Of a DNA stretch of 64,000 bases, positions 1 to 9,514 are shown in pieces. The stretch spans positions 59,834 through 123,833 of the forward strand of contig NZ_QNRR01000017.1 in the NCBI RefSeq assembly GCF_003315205.1, written 5' to 3'. The translations under genes were made by a program, and so were the position numbers. How positions within the stretch are numbered: position 1 is the stretch's first letter; each line of letters opens with the position of its first letter. The stretch comes from Roseimicrobium gellanilyticum (GTDB lineage Bacteria > Verrucomicrobiota > Verrucomicrobiia > Verrucomicrobiales > Verrucomicrobiaceae). The notes below the pieces were generated by a model that ran no database searches, had not been told where the DNA came from, and was given only the letters and a program-made list of their open reading frames with translations.

Positions 1-2484
1 AAGATCGAGAAACAAGAGGCGCCTGTCGATGCTGCGCCTGACACTCCAGAAGAATCCAAGTCGTCTGCGCCGGAAGCGGCATCACAAGTACCCGCACCGG
101 CGGAGACTTCGGGCGAGCCTTCAGAAGGCGCCACCGCGACGCCTGAGGCAAGTGTCACTCCAGAGTCCGCTTCGGTGCTGGACTCGACGCTCGGCAGGGA
201 GCAAACGCAAACGTGGAGCCGTGTCGAAGGTTCCACGGAGAGTACAGCAGTGGAGCCACCGGCTGCCACCCAGTCCACCGTAGCAGAGGCTCAGGGAGCC
301 GCAACCGCCAGGACTGCCACGCAAACACTCTCGCCAAACGAAACTGAGACCATCATCCTCCCTTCGCGGACTGCTCAGCTTCCGGTGACATCCGCTCCGC
401 CCGAGATCCGTGAAGAGCCCACCGTCGCGAAGGAAATCGCATCAGACAGCGAAGCAGGTGACTCTGGTGCGACTTTCTCAGCGCCGGAGATCTCCGAGTC
501 GGCCATTCACACGGAGAGCAGCGTAGAGGCGCGCGCGGATGCGGCCACTGCAAGTGCACCAGTCGCTGAGGAGCCTTCGGTGAATACAACGGAGGAGCTC
601 GAAGCGGAAGCTGCGCCCGCAACTTCGACCTCAAGCATTCTCGATGTTCCTGCGGAAGACGATGCCCAATCGTCTCCGCTGACCTCCGGCGTCAGCGACC
701 GAGATGCGGGTATCTCTTCGAGTATTTCCGCACCAGAGACTGATGCCCGCAGGGATACCAGCACTGCCGCATCATTCACCGGGAGCGAAAGTCCGCCTCC
801 GGCCCCACCAGCCATTGTTCCCCTCACGCCACGTCCTACCACAGCGACCTCTGCTGTTCCTCTGCCTCCACCGGCGCGTCCCCAACACCTCACGAGCTCG
901 CCCTCTTCCAAGGCGCTTCAAGCGGGCACAAGCAGGCCTTCCTCTCTCCCAGGTTGGTTGCTGCCAGGCGTGGCAGCGCTTGTGGTGGTCATCCTCATCG
1001 CAAGCATCGCTGTGTGGATGAACGATGACACGGATGAGCCCGAAGTTCCTGACAGCCCCCCAGTGGTGGTGAATCCTCCGCCACCTCCCCCACCCGTGGG
1101 TCCCACCCTCACGGAACTCCTCACCACGGCAGGCGACGCGGTCACTGCCGGGAACCTGGCGGCGCTCGATGAGGCGCTTGGCAAGATTCGTGAAAAGTAT
1201 CCAAACCAGACGTGGGAATCAGATGCTGCGGCGAACGCGTTTCGTGACAAGGTGTTTCGCGCCTACCACGCAGGGAAGCTGGGCGATGGCACCGAGGCCG
1301 CGCGCAAGTATCACGACGTACTCATCGGAGCCACACTCGCCAAGGAGTCCGACATTCCCCTGCTGAAGCAGATTTGCACGGATCTCTCCAGTACGGAAGA
1401 CGCCGGGCGCGCGGAGCCCTTTGAAATGGCGCTGTTGAATTCGCTTGCGGCAGATCCGTCTCGCAACGAGCAACGCATTGAGGAAGCTCTCTCCCTGGTC
1501 AAAAAGCGTCCGAACAGCACTGTCGCGGAGCTGGCCCGCGGAATTCTTTCGAAGGAGCTGGAGGAAAGCGTGGACTACCTTGAGCAGGTGCCTCGTGATC
1601 CGTCCCAAGTCGAGTATCTGAAGAATGCCCTCACCGTACTCATGCCACGCATGCAGGAGATCGCCGAGGCTGGCGTGGCGGAGGCCTACTACATCCTCGG
1701 TGACAAAGCTCACAAGGAGGACAAACCGACCCTTGCTGAGCGGAATTTCGAACTGGCAGCAGACCTGGGCCATGCCCCATCCATGCGCCGCTACGGAAAC
1801 GCTCGCACGAATACGGTGGGCGACCGCCCCGCAGATATGAATGAGGCCGCCTACTACCTGAGGCTCGCCAGTGCCCAAAATGACCTCCGTGCCAAAGTCT
1901 TTTTGGCAGACATCTATCTTCCCGCGGAACCTACAGAATCTCTTCCTTGGAGGGGCCCTGAGGCAGAGAAGCTACTGATCGAGGCCATCAAGGGAGGAGT
2001 TCCGGAGGCTGACTACCTCTATGGAGCCATGCTCATGGACTTCAAACCGGACGACGCCAAACAGCCTTTTGCACAGGAACTCAAAGGCAAGGAGAGATGG
2101 GACAAGGTGGTGGAGCATCTGCAGAAAGCCGAGGCGGGAAAGGTCTCACGCGCCTACCCTGCACTGGCTGCGGCACTGCTGTGGCATCCGTACAAAAAGG
2201 ACATCGCAGGAGCCAAGCAGACCCTCGAAAAGGGAGTGCAGCTGGACCCGCCCAACCCCTTCTGCATGCTCCTCCTTTCAGATCTCATCAGCGGGCACCC
2301 CGCCAACAACGGTGTGAGGCCTTTCACCGCGGACCAAATTGCTGCCGCTGGTATCTATGCTGAGCCAGCACGCTCTGGGCAGCTTCGAAACAAAGCCATC
2401 GAGCTCCTGATCATCGCTGCCAAGAAAAATCAGGCCGATGCCGTCCAGTGGTGCGAGAAGAATGGTGTGCCCTACAAAAATTGA
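1..2484 (+). CDS. Sel1-repeat membrane protein with long disordered region (5' end outside window)
   Basis: The reading frame is open from the first base, so the start lies upstream; 827 residues are visible. Roughly the first 310 are low complexity, rich in Ala, Pro, Glu, Ser and Thr. One transmembrane segment follows at about visible residues 318-340, then a Pro-rich linker, then a helical C-terminal region. Around visible residues 540-720 this contains Sel1/TPR-like units (for example AEAYYILGDKAHK and AAYYLRLASAQND). Sel1 units usually form protein-binding scaffolds. In Planctomycetota and Verrucomicrobiota this layout (disordered linker, membrane segment, repeats) often follows an N-terminal Ser/Thr kinase domain, but no kinase is visible here, so that is only a possibility. 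It ends just before the FIST gene on the same strand. Confidence 0.8.
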   Translation, partial: KIEKQEAPVDAAPDTPEESKSSAPEAASQVPAPAETSGEPSEGATATPEASVTPESASVLDSTLGREQTQTWSRVEGSTESTAVEPPAATQSTVAEAQGAATARTATQTLSPNETETIILPSRTAQLPVTSAPPEIREEPTVAKEIASDSEAGDSGATFSAPEISESAIHTESSVEARADAATASAPVAEEPSVNTTEELEAEAAPATSTSSILDVPAEDDAQSSPLTSGVSDRDAGISSSISAPETDARRDTSTAASFTGSESPPPAPPAIVPLTPRPTTATSAVPLPPPARPQHLTSSPSSKALQAGTSRPSSLPGWLLPGVAALVVVILIASIAVWMNDDTDEPEVPDSPPVVVNPPPPPPPVGPTLTELLTTAGDAVTAGNLAALDEALGKIREKYPNQTWESDAAANAFRDKVFRAYHAGKLGDGTEAARKYHDVLIGATLAKESDIPLLKQICTDLSSTEDAGRAEPFEMALLNSLAADPSRNEQRIEEALSLVKKRPNSTVAELARGILSKELEESVDYLEQVPRDPSQVEYLKNALTVLMPRMQEIAEAGVAEAYYILGDKAHKEDKPTLAERNFELAADLGHAPSMRRYGNARTNTVGDRPADMNEAAYYLRLASAQNDLRAKVFLADIYLPAEPTESLPWRGPEAEKLLIEAIKGGVPEADYLYGAMLMDFKPDDAKQPFAQELKGKERWDKVVEHLQKAEAGKVSRAYPALAAALLWHPYKKDIAGAKQTLEKGVQLDPPNPFCMLLLSDLISGHPANNGVRPFTADQIAAAGIYAEPARSGQLRNKAIELLIIAAKKNQADAVQWCEKNGVPYKN

Positions 2485-2537
2485 GGAACACGGGGGACGC
2501 CCCTTGAAACCTCCTCCCATCGGTGGTACGCGATCTT

Positions 2538-3737
2538 ATGAGTCAGCAAACGGAAGGCTCCCCCAACCTGCCGGGCGGTGCGTACTCCGAGCTCGTCATC
2601 GGGCCCTACGATGAGGGCCGTGTGCAGGCTGCGGCGAAACGCGCCCAGGAGCACCTGCACGGAAAGGCAGGCATCGCTTTTATCTTTGTCTCGTGCGACT
2701 ACGAGCCGCACGTGCATGATCTCACCGAGCTTGTCCAGATCCACGCCCGCTGCCCCCAGGTGGTGGGCTGCTCCGCCGGGGGGCTCATCGGCACCGGACA
2801 GGAAGATGAAAATGAAAGCGGCTTCTCGCTGCTCGTCCTGCAGGTACCGCAGGAGGAGGTGGCCGTTTTTGAGCTCCCGCCCGAATCCACGAGCCCGGAG
2901 TGGGAACAGGCCAGGCGCTTCAATCGCGAAGAGGCGAACGGCTGGATCCTGCTGGGCAATCCCGTGATGGTAGGCGAGGACTGGATGACCAAGTGGAACG
3001 AAGCCATGGGTGGCACGCCGACCTATGGAGGCCTCGTGAGTGGAAGTTTCCGAGGTGAGGAGCTCTTTATTTTTACGGACAAGGAACTCAGCGCCGCGGC
3101 TGCAATCGCCGTGGGCATCCGTGGTGACTTGCATTTTGGCGGTTTGGTCAGCCAGGGCTGCCGGCCAATCGGCGAGCCCTTGACCATCACCAAGGCGGAT
3201 CACAATCTCATTCACCAACTGGCCTCGGTGAACGCGTATGAGCAGCTCCAGGCCGCCTTCCACAGCCTGCCGGATGATCAACGTGAGAAGGCCCAGGGAA
3301 ACATCCTCGTGGGTCTCGCGATGACGGAGTACGTGGATGAATTTCACACAGGCGACTTCCTCGTGCGCTCCATTTTGGGCGGCGATCCGAGTCAGGGCAT
3401 CCTCGCCGTGGGCGCGATGCCACGAGTGGGCCAGACGATGCAGTTCCAGCTGCGCGATCGCGATGCCGCGGACAATGAGCTTCGTGAGATGCTTCTGCAG
3501 AAACGTCATGATCTGGGCACCCTCCCCTTTGCAGCGCTGCTCTTCTCCTGTGCCGGCAGGGGGAGTCATCTCTTTGGCACCCCCAGCCACGATGCGGGAC
3601 TGGTGCGCGAGGTGTTTGGCAATGCACCGCTCGCAGGCTTCTTCTGCAACGGAGAAATCGGCAGCGTCGGGCAACGGGCCTACCTGCACGGCTTCACTGC
3701 CAGCGCGGTGCTCTTTGTGCGGCGCGAGGATGCCTGA
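2538..3737 (+). CDS. FIST N and FIST C domain signalling protein
   Basis: A 399-residue cytoplasmic protein. The N-terminal half carries the FIST-type signature PQVVGCSAGGLIGTG near residues 75-90. The C-terminal half has the typical FIST_C end, with GRGSHLFG and AGFFCNGEIG. FIST domains are thought to bind small ligands such as amino acids and are often linked to signal transduction; the ligand here cannot be told. The ATG at 2538 was chosen over an in-frame GTG at 2523, because the protein then starts MSQQTEG; no clear ribosome binding site decides it. It lies 53 bases after the Sel1 gene and may be co-transcribed. It converges with the universal stress gene, with 16 bases between the stops. 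Confidence 0.85.
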   Translation: MSQQTEGSPNLPGGAYSELVIGPYDEGRVQAAAKRAQEHLHGKAGIAFIFVSCDYEPHVHDLTELVQIHARCPQVVGCSAGGLIGTGQEDENESGFSLLVLQVPQEEVAVFELPPESTSPEWEQARRFNREEANGWILLGNPVMVGEDWMTKWNEAMGGTPTYGGLVSGSFRGEELFIFTDKELSAAAAIAVGIRGDLHFGGLVSQGCRPIGEPLTITKADHNLIHQLASVNAYEQLQAAFHSLPDDQREKAQGNILVGLAMTEYVDEFHTGDFLVRSILGGDPSQGILAVGAMPRVGQTMQFQLRDRDAADNELREMLLQKRHDLGTLPFAALLFSCAGRGSHLFGTPSHDAGLVREVFGNAPLAGFFCNGEIGSVGQRAYLHGFTASAVLFVRREDA

Positions 3738-3753
3738 TGCAGCTCCACGCAGG

Positions 3754-4203
3754 TCAACCCTTGGGCATCATGGTGTAGGGCACCACCAGCACCGGGCAGG
3801 TCGTCTTGCGCAGCACAGCATCTGTCACGCTGCCCACCAGCAGGTGGTAGAGCGCTCCGTGACCGTGCGAGCCCATCACGATGAGTCCTGCATGGATCCG
3901 CTTTGCCTCACGCAGGATCACATCGGCCGTCGAGCCCTCAAAATGCAGGTAGCCGACAGCCAGCCCTCGCGCGGCGAGATCGGAACGGATCTTCTCCAGC
4001 TTCTCATGGTCCTCCCGGAAATCCCGCTCCACCGCCTCTTGTACCACGACGGGACCCGCCTCGAATCCGACGAATGCCGGGTCAGGTAGTGCTACGTGCA
4101 GCAGGGTGATTTCATCACCTCTCGCCTCGGCCAGTGAGGCCGCTGTCTCAACCACCTGCGGAGAAATGTCCGAAGAATCCACGGGGACAAGGATCGTGCT
4201 CAT
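3754..4203 (-). CDS. universal stress protein, UspA family
   Basis: A 149-residue single-domain Usp protein of normal length. It starts with the typical beta strand (MSTILVPVDSSDIS). Near the C terminus it carries the ATP-binding pattern G-2x-G-9x-G-S (GSHGHGALYHLLVGS), so it belongs to the nucleotide-binding UspA/MJ0577 group and not the non-binding group. Such proteins act in the cytoplasm in stress survival, often as dimers. The gene follows the UbiA-like gene on the same strand after 48 bases, so the two may be co-transcribed, though their functions show no obvious link. Confidence 0.92.
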   Translation of the reverse strand: MSTILVPVDSSDISPQVVETAASLAEARGDEITLLHVALPDPAFVGFEAGPVVVQEAVERDFREDHEKLEKIRSDLAARGLAVGYLHFEGSTADVILREAKRIHAGLIVMGSHGHGALYHLLVGSVTDAVLRKTTCPVLVVPYTMMPKG

Positions 4204-4251
4204 AGGAATGGATCCGGTTGTTCAAGGATCTCTGACCACTTGGGCTGTGGT

Positions 4252-5346
4252 TCATTCGAGAAAAGGCACGCCTTCGAGCAGCAAAGAAGCGATCTTGGGC
4301 AAATGTTCAGGGGCCAGCACCACCGCCAGCACCGGCACGGCAATGGCCACATCTGCCAGCACGTGGCAGAGTTCAGGGGACATGCGCTTCGCCAGGTGGT
4401 GCACCACACCCAGGAGGATGGTGCTGAAAAGCACCGCCGCGCAGAAGAGAACCAGTGGCAGCGGCATCTTGCGGCTCAGCGTCCAGCACACAAATCCCGC
4501 CAGTGAGATCAACAGCATGGGATACAGGCGCGCAATGTGCGGCCACGTCTGTGTGATGCCATCAGGATCCGGTTGTGTATCCGCCGCTCGTTCATAGCAG
4601 GACACGGCAATGCAATTGAGGGAGCACAGCAGAGCCAGCATGAGCACCTCTGGAGAGAACGGATGGGCGAGCTGATCCCCGGTGAAAAAATTCACACTCA
4701 GCGAGCATCCGATGGCAAAGAGGTATCCGCAGACGACCTCCTTGGGCAGGAAACGAAACGAATCCCCCGCACGCCGACCCACGGCAAGAGCCAGCAGGGC
4801 CACCAGCACAGTACCATACAGAATCTTGAAAGGCACAGGCACGGGAAGTGCCCACAGGACCACACCGCCCACCATGCAGGCCATGATATTCCCCACCGTG
4901 TAAATCAACCGGTGTCCACGCGCAGCGAAATGCAACAGATAGAGTGCGACGATGAAACCAAGCGCCTGGCCGCGCCAGAAGATGCCCTCGGGAATCTCTG
5001 CAAGGGCGAGCCAGAGCAATGCAATGCCGCCAGCCGGTACCACGAAGAAGATAAACAAACTGCGGTGCCTGCGGTAAAATGCATGGCGCGCGGAGAGTCG
5101 CGCATCCTTCTTCACCGAAAAGCCGTCCAGCACACGGTCCACGACATAGATCAGCCACACTGTCAGGAAGAGCGCGGCGTACACCGAAGGCAACAGCGAA
5201 ACCTTGTGCGCGCGTGCCAGCGCCGCCTGACAAAGAATGGCCACCAGCGGCGCATCAAGGCTCAACACATTCGGCCACAGCCACCACGGGATGTGGGACT
5301 GGCTGGTTGACGTACTGGAGGCCACTGACACAGCCCATATCTTCAA
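4252..5346 (-). CDS. polytopic membrane protein, UbiA-prenyltransferase-like
   Basis: A 364-residue protein with about eight or nine hydrophobic segments. After the second segment it carries DRVLDGF followed by a basic stretch (HAFYRRHRSL). This resembles the first Asp-rich motif region of UbiA-type intramembrane prenyltransferases and of UbiA-like proteins from Planctomycetota. The second canonical Asp-rich motif is not clear, so catalysis is uncertain. No quinone, heme or lipid biosynthesis gene lies nearby to suggest a substrate. The family call is inference from the motif and topology. The fallback is an inner-membrane protein of unknown function. Confidence 0.55.
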   Translation of the reverse strand: MKIWAVSVASSTSTSQSHIPWWLWPNVLSLDAPLVAILCQAALARAHKVSLLPSVYAALFLTVWLIYVVDRVLDGFSVKKDARLSARHAFYRRHRSLFIFFVVPAGGIALLWLALAEIPEGIFWRGQALGFIVALYLLHFAARGHRLIYTVGNIMACMVGGVVLWALPVPVPFKILYGTVLVALLALAVGRRAGDSFRFLPKEVVCGYLFAIGCSLSVNFFTGDQLAHPFSPEVLMLALLCSLNCIAVSCYERAADTQPDPDGITQTWPHIARLYPMLLISLAGFVCWTLSRKMPLPLVLFCAAVLFSTILLGVVHHLAKRMSPELCHVLADVAIAVPVLAVVLAPEHLPKIASLLLEGVPFLE

Positions 5347-5506
5347 GGAATGCCCCCGGAATGTCCACCCGATTTGACCTTTGCTTTGCGCTCACATCAT
5401 GGCATTGTTTATGCCACGGTTTGAAAAGTCACCTGCGCCATGTGGCCGGGCCTTTTCCCCTGTCAGCCTGGCTGATTGTTTGACTGCTTCCCTTTCTCCC
5501 GAACGA

Positions 5507-6085
5507 ATGAAATACCTCACCGTCATCCGGCATGCCAAATCTGACTGGAACACCGGAGTGAGCGATCACGAAAGGCCGTTGAATGAACGGGGGCTTAGGA
5601 ATGCACCGATCGTGGCCAGATTTCTTGGCAGGACGTATCTGGGCATGAATGAAACGGTGGCTCTGCTGCCCCGGCCGGATCGCCTCGTCACCAGCACCGC
5701 CATGCGTGCAAAGACGACGGCCCGCATCATGCAGGAGGAACTGGGCTACAATCCCGGCGTTGTTGTCGAGGAGCCGCGCATCTATCTCGCCGAAGCCAGG
5801 GCGTTGCTCGCGGTCGTGCGTGAGTTCGATGATGCCTGGAGCCACGTGATGCTCTTTGGTCACAATGACGGCCTGAGTGACTTTGTCCGCAAGCTCCTCC
5901 AGCGCGACCACCTTGGGAAAAGCATGCCCACCTGCGCCGCGGCGTTGCTGGAGATCCCGTGGCCCTCATGGGCTGCGGTGGATTGGGACGAAGCCCGCCT
6001 CGTGGGCTACGTGACTCCCAAGCTCATCGAGAAGCGCTTCCCCGAGAGCGAAGAGCCCAAGGGCGCCGAAGACCATTCGCAGTAA
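5507..6085 (+). CDS. SixA-like histidine phosphatase
   Basis: A 192-residue phosphohistidine-type phosphatase of the histidine phosphatase superfamily. The catalytic RHAKSDW motif follows the first beta strand at once (MKYLTVIRHAKSDW), as in SixA. A later Arg/Thr pair (VTSTAMRAKTTA) and the second catalytic histidine in LFGHNDG complete the active site. SixA-type enzymes remove phosphate from histidine phosphotransfer proteins; the substrate here is unknown. The ATG at 5507 was chosen because it starts directly at the family N terminus; an in-frame open stretch upstream adds only a non-conserved extension. A strong inverted repeat ends the gene. Confidence 0.87.
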   Translation: MKYLTVIRHAKSDWNTGVSDHERPLNERGLRNAPIVARFLGRTYLGMNETVALLPRPDRLVTSTAMRAKTTARIMQEELGYNPGVVVEEPRIYLAEARALLAVVREFDDAWSHVMLFGHNDGLSDFVRKLLQRDHLGKSMPTCAAALLEIPWPSWAAVDWDEARLVGYVTPKLIEKRFPESEEPKGAEDHSQ

Positions 6086-6096
6086 ATCGGCATAGA

Positions 6097-6125
6097 AAAA
6101 GCAGGTGGGGCCGCCACCTGCTTTT
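6097..6125. terminator. bidirectional intrinsic terminator
   Basis: AAAAGCAGGTGG (6097-6108) pairs perfectly with CCACCTGCTTTT (6114-6125) around a five-base loop. An A-run precedes and a T-run follows the GC-rich stem, so it can act on both strands. It sits between the converging SixA-like and nucleotide-sugar dehydrogenase genes and so marks the end of the polysaccharide operon. Confidence 0.9.
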
Positions 6126-6149
6126 CATGGATTCGTTGCGCTGGATTCT

Positions 6150-7451
6150 CTACCAGCAGATGCCCTCGTAGTTCCAGTCGAGGGTCTTCAGATCCCGCCA
6201 GCCGTTCACGTCGATGACACACTGGTCCTTCCGCACGGAGGCCCTGAGTTGCTCAGGCTTCGCCACCTTCTGGGCGGCCACGATGATATCGCATTTTGCA
6301 ATCACCTCCTCCGGAGTATCGCGCAGAAGCTGGGCTAGATGCGGCATGCGTCGTGAGATTTCAGCCTCGTTTGCCCCCACCAGGCGCGACGGATTGAGGT
6401 TCGCATCGTAGATGTGCAACTCATAGCCTCGGCCCAGCAGGGTTTCCGCCACGGAGACCATGGGACTGCCGCGCAGGTCATCCGTGTCCTTCTTGAAAGA
6501 CAGTCCGAGGATACCCACTTTGCGGCTCGGTTTGGCAGTGATCATTTTCAAAAGCCAGTCGAGGTGTGCCTGGTTTGAGTTCAGCACGTTGTCCAGTACC
6601 GGCAGACTCACCCCCTCCATGCGTGCGAACGAGCCCAGCGCGCTCACATCCTTGGGCAGGCAGGAGCCACCGAAGGGATTGCCAGGCTTCATGTAGTAGC
6701 GCGAGATGTTGAGCTTCTCATCTCGACAGAGGACATCCATCACCTGGGAACCATCCACGCCCACGTGGCGGGCGATGCGGCCAATCTCATTGGCAAAGCC
6801 CACCTTCAACGCGTGGAAGTAATTGCAGGAGTATTTGATCATCTCTGCGCCTTCCCATGCAAGGATCTCGGCGTTTTCCCCAAGCAGTTCCAAGGGTTCG
6901 CGACCGGCGACGTTGCTGCCGTCATGGGTCCCGACAACGCAGAGCGAAGGCTCACGAAAATCCTTCACTGCTGTCCCTTCACGAAGGAACTCAGGACAGT
7001 AGTAGATAGCGACCAGCCCCGCCTGCATCAACTCCGCGAAGAAGTCCTGCACCATCGAGCGCGTGCTGCCGGGAAGCATCGTGCTGCGAAAAATCAGCAC
7101 ATGAGAGCTGCCCTTCGCGCGGATGCCGTCCGCGATCTGCTGCGATACCTTGCGCACAAAGTCGAGGTTCAATCGACCGGACTCCAGAGAAGGCGTGCCC
7201 ACGCAGATGATCGATACATCCGAGGAACGCACGGCCTCCATCGCGTCGGTGGTGGCCCGCAGGCGGCCGGAGTCTTTGGCGGAACGCATCAGGTCATCAA
7301 GCTGCGGCTCCACGATGGGCGAGAGGCCATCGTTAAAGGCCTGCACCTTGGGCTGCTGCACGTCCGCGCCGATGATGGAATGCCCCCGCTCTGCCAGACA
7401 AGCGGCGGTGACGGCACCCACATAACCCAAACCGAAGATGGATACATTCAT
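6150..7451 (-). CDS. UDP-glucose/GDP-mannose 6-dehydrogenase (AlgD-like)
   Basis: A 433-residue nucleotide-sugar dehydrogenase. It oxidises a UDP- or GDP-hexose to the uronate with two NAD+ and so supplies acidic sugars for the polysaccharide. The N terminus is a Rossmann fold (FGLGYVGAVTAACLAERGH). The catalytic cysteine is Cys264 in GGSCLPKDVSAL. The SPIVEP stretch near residue 45 and the whole N terminus read more like AlgD (GDP-mannose 6-dehydrogenase) than like typical Ugd, but substrate cannot be fixed from sequence. It is the last gene of the minus-strand polysaccharide cluster and ends at the strong terminator. Confidence 0.9.
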   Translation of the reverse strand: MNVSIFGLGYVGAVTAACLAERGHSIIGADVQQPKVQAFNDGLSPIVEPQLDDLMRSAKDSGRLRATTDAMEAVRSSDVSIICVGTPSLESGRLNLDFVRKVSQQIADGIRAKGSSHVLIFRSTMLPGSTRSMVQDFFAELMQAGLVAIYYCPEFLREGTAVKDFREPSLCVVGTHDGSNVAGREPLELLGENAEILAWEGAEMIKYSCNYFHALKVGFANEIGRIARHVGVDGSQVMDVLCRDEKLNISRYYMKPGNPFGGSCLPKDVSALGSFARMEGVSLPVLDNVLNSNQAHLDWLLKMITAKPSRKVGILGLSFKKDTDDLRGSPMVSVAETLLGRGYELHIYDANLNPSRLVGANEAEISRRMPHLAQLLRDTPEEVIAKCDIIVAAQKVAKPEQLRASVRKDQCVIDVNGWRDLKTLDWNYEGICW

Positions 7452-7545
7452 GGTCGAAAAAGAGAGCTCAGCCTAAACCCAAGGATTGGTATTCACGCAA
7501 CTGCGGAGAAAGAAATGGAGGCAAGTTTTGCAAAAGAGTGCCCGG

Positions 7546-9501
7546 TCACGCATCAGCACGCGCAAAGACCGTCTCCAGACTTCCCGTGCAGCGCACCTCC
7601 AGCACCACGCAGTCCTCCACACGCCCATAGCTCCTGGAGGCGCGCGCGCGCTTCAGTTCGATTTGCAACGACTCACCTCGTACCTGCATGCGCCAGGTAT
7701 GTGCGCCACGGCGAAGCCCCACCTCGCCCATGCTGGAGGTCATCGGCATCGTCTTCACGGCTACGTAGCACTCTGGTGTGAAATACCAACGCACCCGAAA
7801 TCCGCCGCCTCCCTGCTCCTCGTCGTGCACATGGATTTCCGAGTGCCCTCCCCCATCGCCGAGGCGCACCGTGCGAGTGAACCTGTGGCCTTCGTGATCG
7901 AGACTGGCTTTCATCGCGTCGCTTTGCGCCTTCTCTTTCACCAGCCCGGGACGCGCATGATGCTGGGTCAGCAAAAATGCTCCCATGCGCCGGGGGGTCT
8001 TGAAGCTATCGACCGGCTGGGGGCCATTGTGAGCTTCCCACGCCGCGAGCTCAGCACGCAATTCCCTTGCACCAAAGTATCCGCCGGTACCAGGATCAAT
8101 GACCAGCGCCTGCTCACCATCCCAGAGGGAGAGATGAAGCGCATCGCCATGCCCGTGTGCCGCCATCTTGCCAAAGCCCAGCGGTGATGCATCGAGGCGC
8201 ACCTTCCAGCCATCGAGCTGGCCCACCGCCATGCCGGCGTCCTTTGCAAACCACCAGCCGGCTTCAGAAGGGTGGTTGGCTGTCACCCTCAGAGAGCCCG
8301 CATTGCCCAGCCAGTGATTCAGAGCCACTCCGTCGCCACTGCTTTCATCAGAAAGCCACGCCCGCCACTCGCCCGCTGCATGCGCCCGATGGGATGGCAG
8401 GGGAACAATCTGTGCATCATCTGAGTCACCGTAGTCCCACGGCTCTCCACCGGGGTGCTCCATGCGAGAGAAAAACTCTGCCGCCAGCGACAGTCGCTCC
8501 ATGACTGGTCCATCATTTACCTTCATTGCGCGGCTCGCATGCAGAGCCATCTCAAAGGCAAACAGATGGTAGTGCAACGCTTGCTCATGATTGCCGCCAT
8601 CGTTCCCAAACTGCGCCATCACACAGTGGGCAATTTCTTTCCACAGTTCCACAGCGCTGCCGACAAAGCACTCCATCTCTGGCCAGCGCGTCACGGCCAG
8701 CAGCAGCCCGGTGAGTTCCCCAAGGCGATGATTGTTCGCCGACGATCCGAAGGAAGCATAGCGCTTCACCCACCAGGTGTGCGTGGGAATGATGGCATCC
8801 ACCAGCCGGCGCTGTGCCGCCATGATTTGCGCATCTTTCCGGGCAGGCGCGTCGGCGCCATCCCGCACCAGGGCATCGAACCAGCAGAAGTTCATCAAGC
8901 GCAGCCCCCCCTCGAGAGCGCTGGTCCAGTTGATCCCGCGCCCCATGGGATTCTTTTCCACCCAATCCAGGAGCCACGACTGCGCCATACCGATGGCGGT
9001 CAGGTCTCCGTTTTCGCGTCCGTGCATGGCCAGGCGGACCATTTCTGCCCACCGGTTGATTTCCCAGATGGTGCGCGCATCGGCACCCGGTGGCAGGGAT
9101 CGGTGATTCAGGTGACGCTCCTGGCACGGCACCTCCACACCACCCGCGTGATCCTTGTGCCAGATGGGAGGGAGGGCCACTTGAATCTCGCGCCATCCAT
9201 AGAGCGACCAGGTTCCTGCGAGAAGTTTCTTTGCATCACGGGCCAGCTGGTCCTTGAGCATGGAGGGCGCGCTACCCACCGGCGGCAACCATGGAGCGGG
9301 AAGCGGCTCGGCACTCACACGAGCACCGTCCAGCGCACCAGCATCACGAGCTTCCGTACGCGCGCGAAGTTTCTCACGGACCCTGCCAACAACCTCCACC
9401 GGATCCATGACCATCAAACGGTGATAGTACCACTGCAGCGAAGCCATGCGGTTGTTCTTCAACGGAACAGCAGAGGTGCTCTTGTTGTTCATCGTCACCA
9501 T
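7546..9501 (-). CDS. heparinase II/III family protein
   Basis: A 651-residue protein with the heparinase II/III layout: an N-terminal alpha-helical toroid (about residues 80-340, with a conserved NWTSALEGGLRL stretch) and a beta-sheet C-terminal domain with the HGHGDALHLSL motif holding conserved histidines. The family covers polysaccharide lyases acting on uronate-containing glycans. Members inside exopolysaccharide operons, next to a bi-domain oxidoreductase as here, are common, and their real substrate is mostly untested. No convincing signal peptide is seen. The nearby uronate-forming dehydrogenase fits a role in trimming or editing the product. Starts at 9501 or 9492 are both possible. 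Confidence 0.82.
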   Translation of the reverse strand: MVTMNNKSTSAVPLKNNRMASLQWYYHRLMVMDPVEVVGRVREKLRARTEARDAGALDGARVSAEPLPAPWLPPVGSAPSMLKDQLARDAKKLLAGTWSLYGWREIQVALPPIWHKDHAGGVEVPCQERHLNHRSLPPGADARTIWEINRWAEMVRLAMHGRENGDLTAIGMAQSWLLDWVEKNPMGRGINWTSALEGGLRLMNFCWFDALVRDGADAPARKDAQIMAAQRRLVDAIIPTHTWWVKRYASFGSSANNHRLGELTGLLLAVTRWPEMECFVGSAVELWKEIAHCVMAQFGNDGGNHEQALHYHLFAFEMALHASRAMKVNDGPVMERLSLAAEFFSRMEHPGGEPWDYGDSDDAQIVPLPSHRAHAAGEWRAWLSDESSGDGVALNHWLGNAGSLRVTANHPSEAGWWFAKDAGMAVGQLDGWKVRLDASPLGFGKMAAHGHGDALHLSLWDGEQALVIDPGTGGYFGARELRAELAAWEAHNGPQPVDSFKTPRRMGAFLLTQHHARPGLVKEKAQSDAMKASLDHEGHRFTRTVRLGDGGGHSEIHVHDEEQGGGGFRVRWYFTPECYVAVKTMPMTSSMGEVGLRRGAHTWRMQVRGESLQIELKRARASRSYGRVEDCVVLEVRCTGSLETVFARADA

Positions 9502-9514
9502 GAGGCCGCTTTGT

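Noticed and set aside
2472..3689. Long open frame of 405 codons opposite the FIST gene.
   Set aside because: The plus-strand frame has clear FIST motifs; the antisense frame is an effect of GC-rich codon use and shows no domain.
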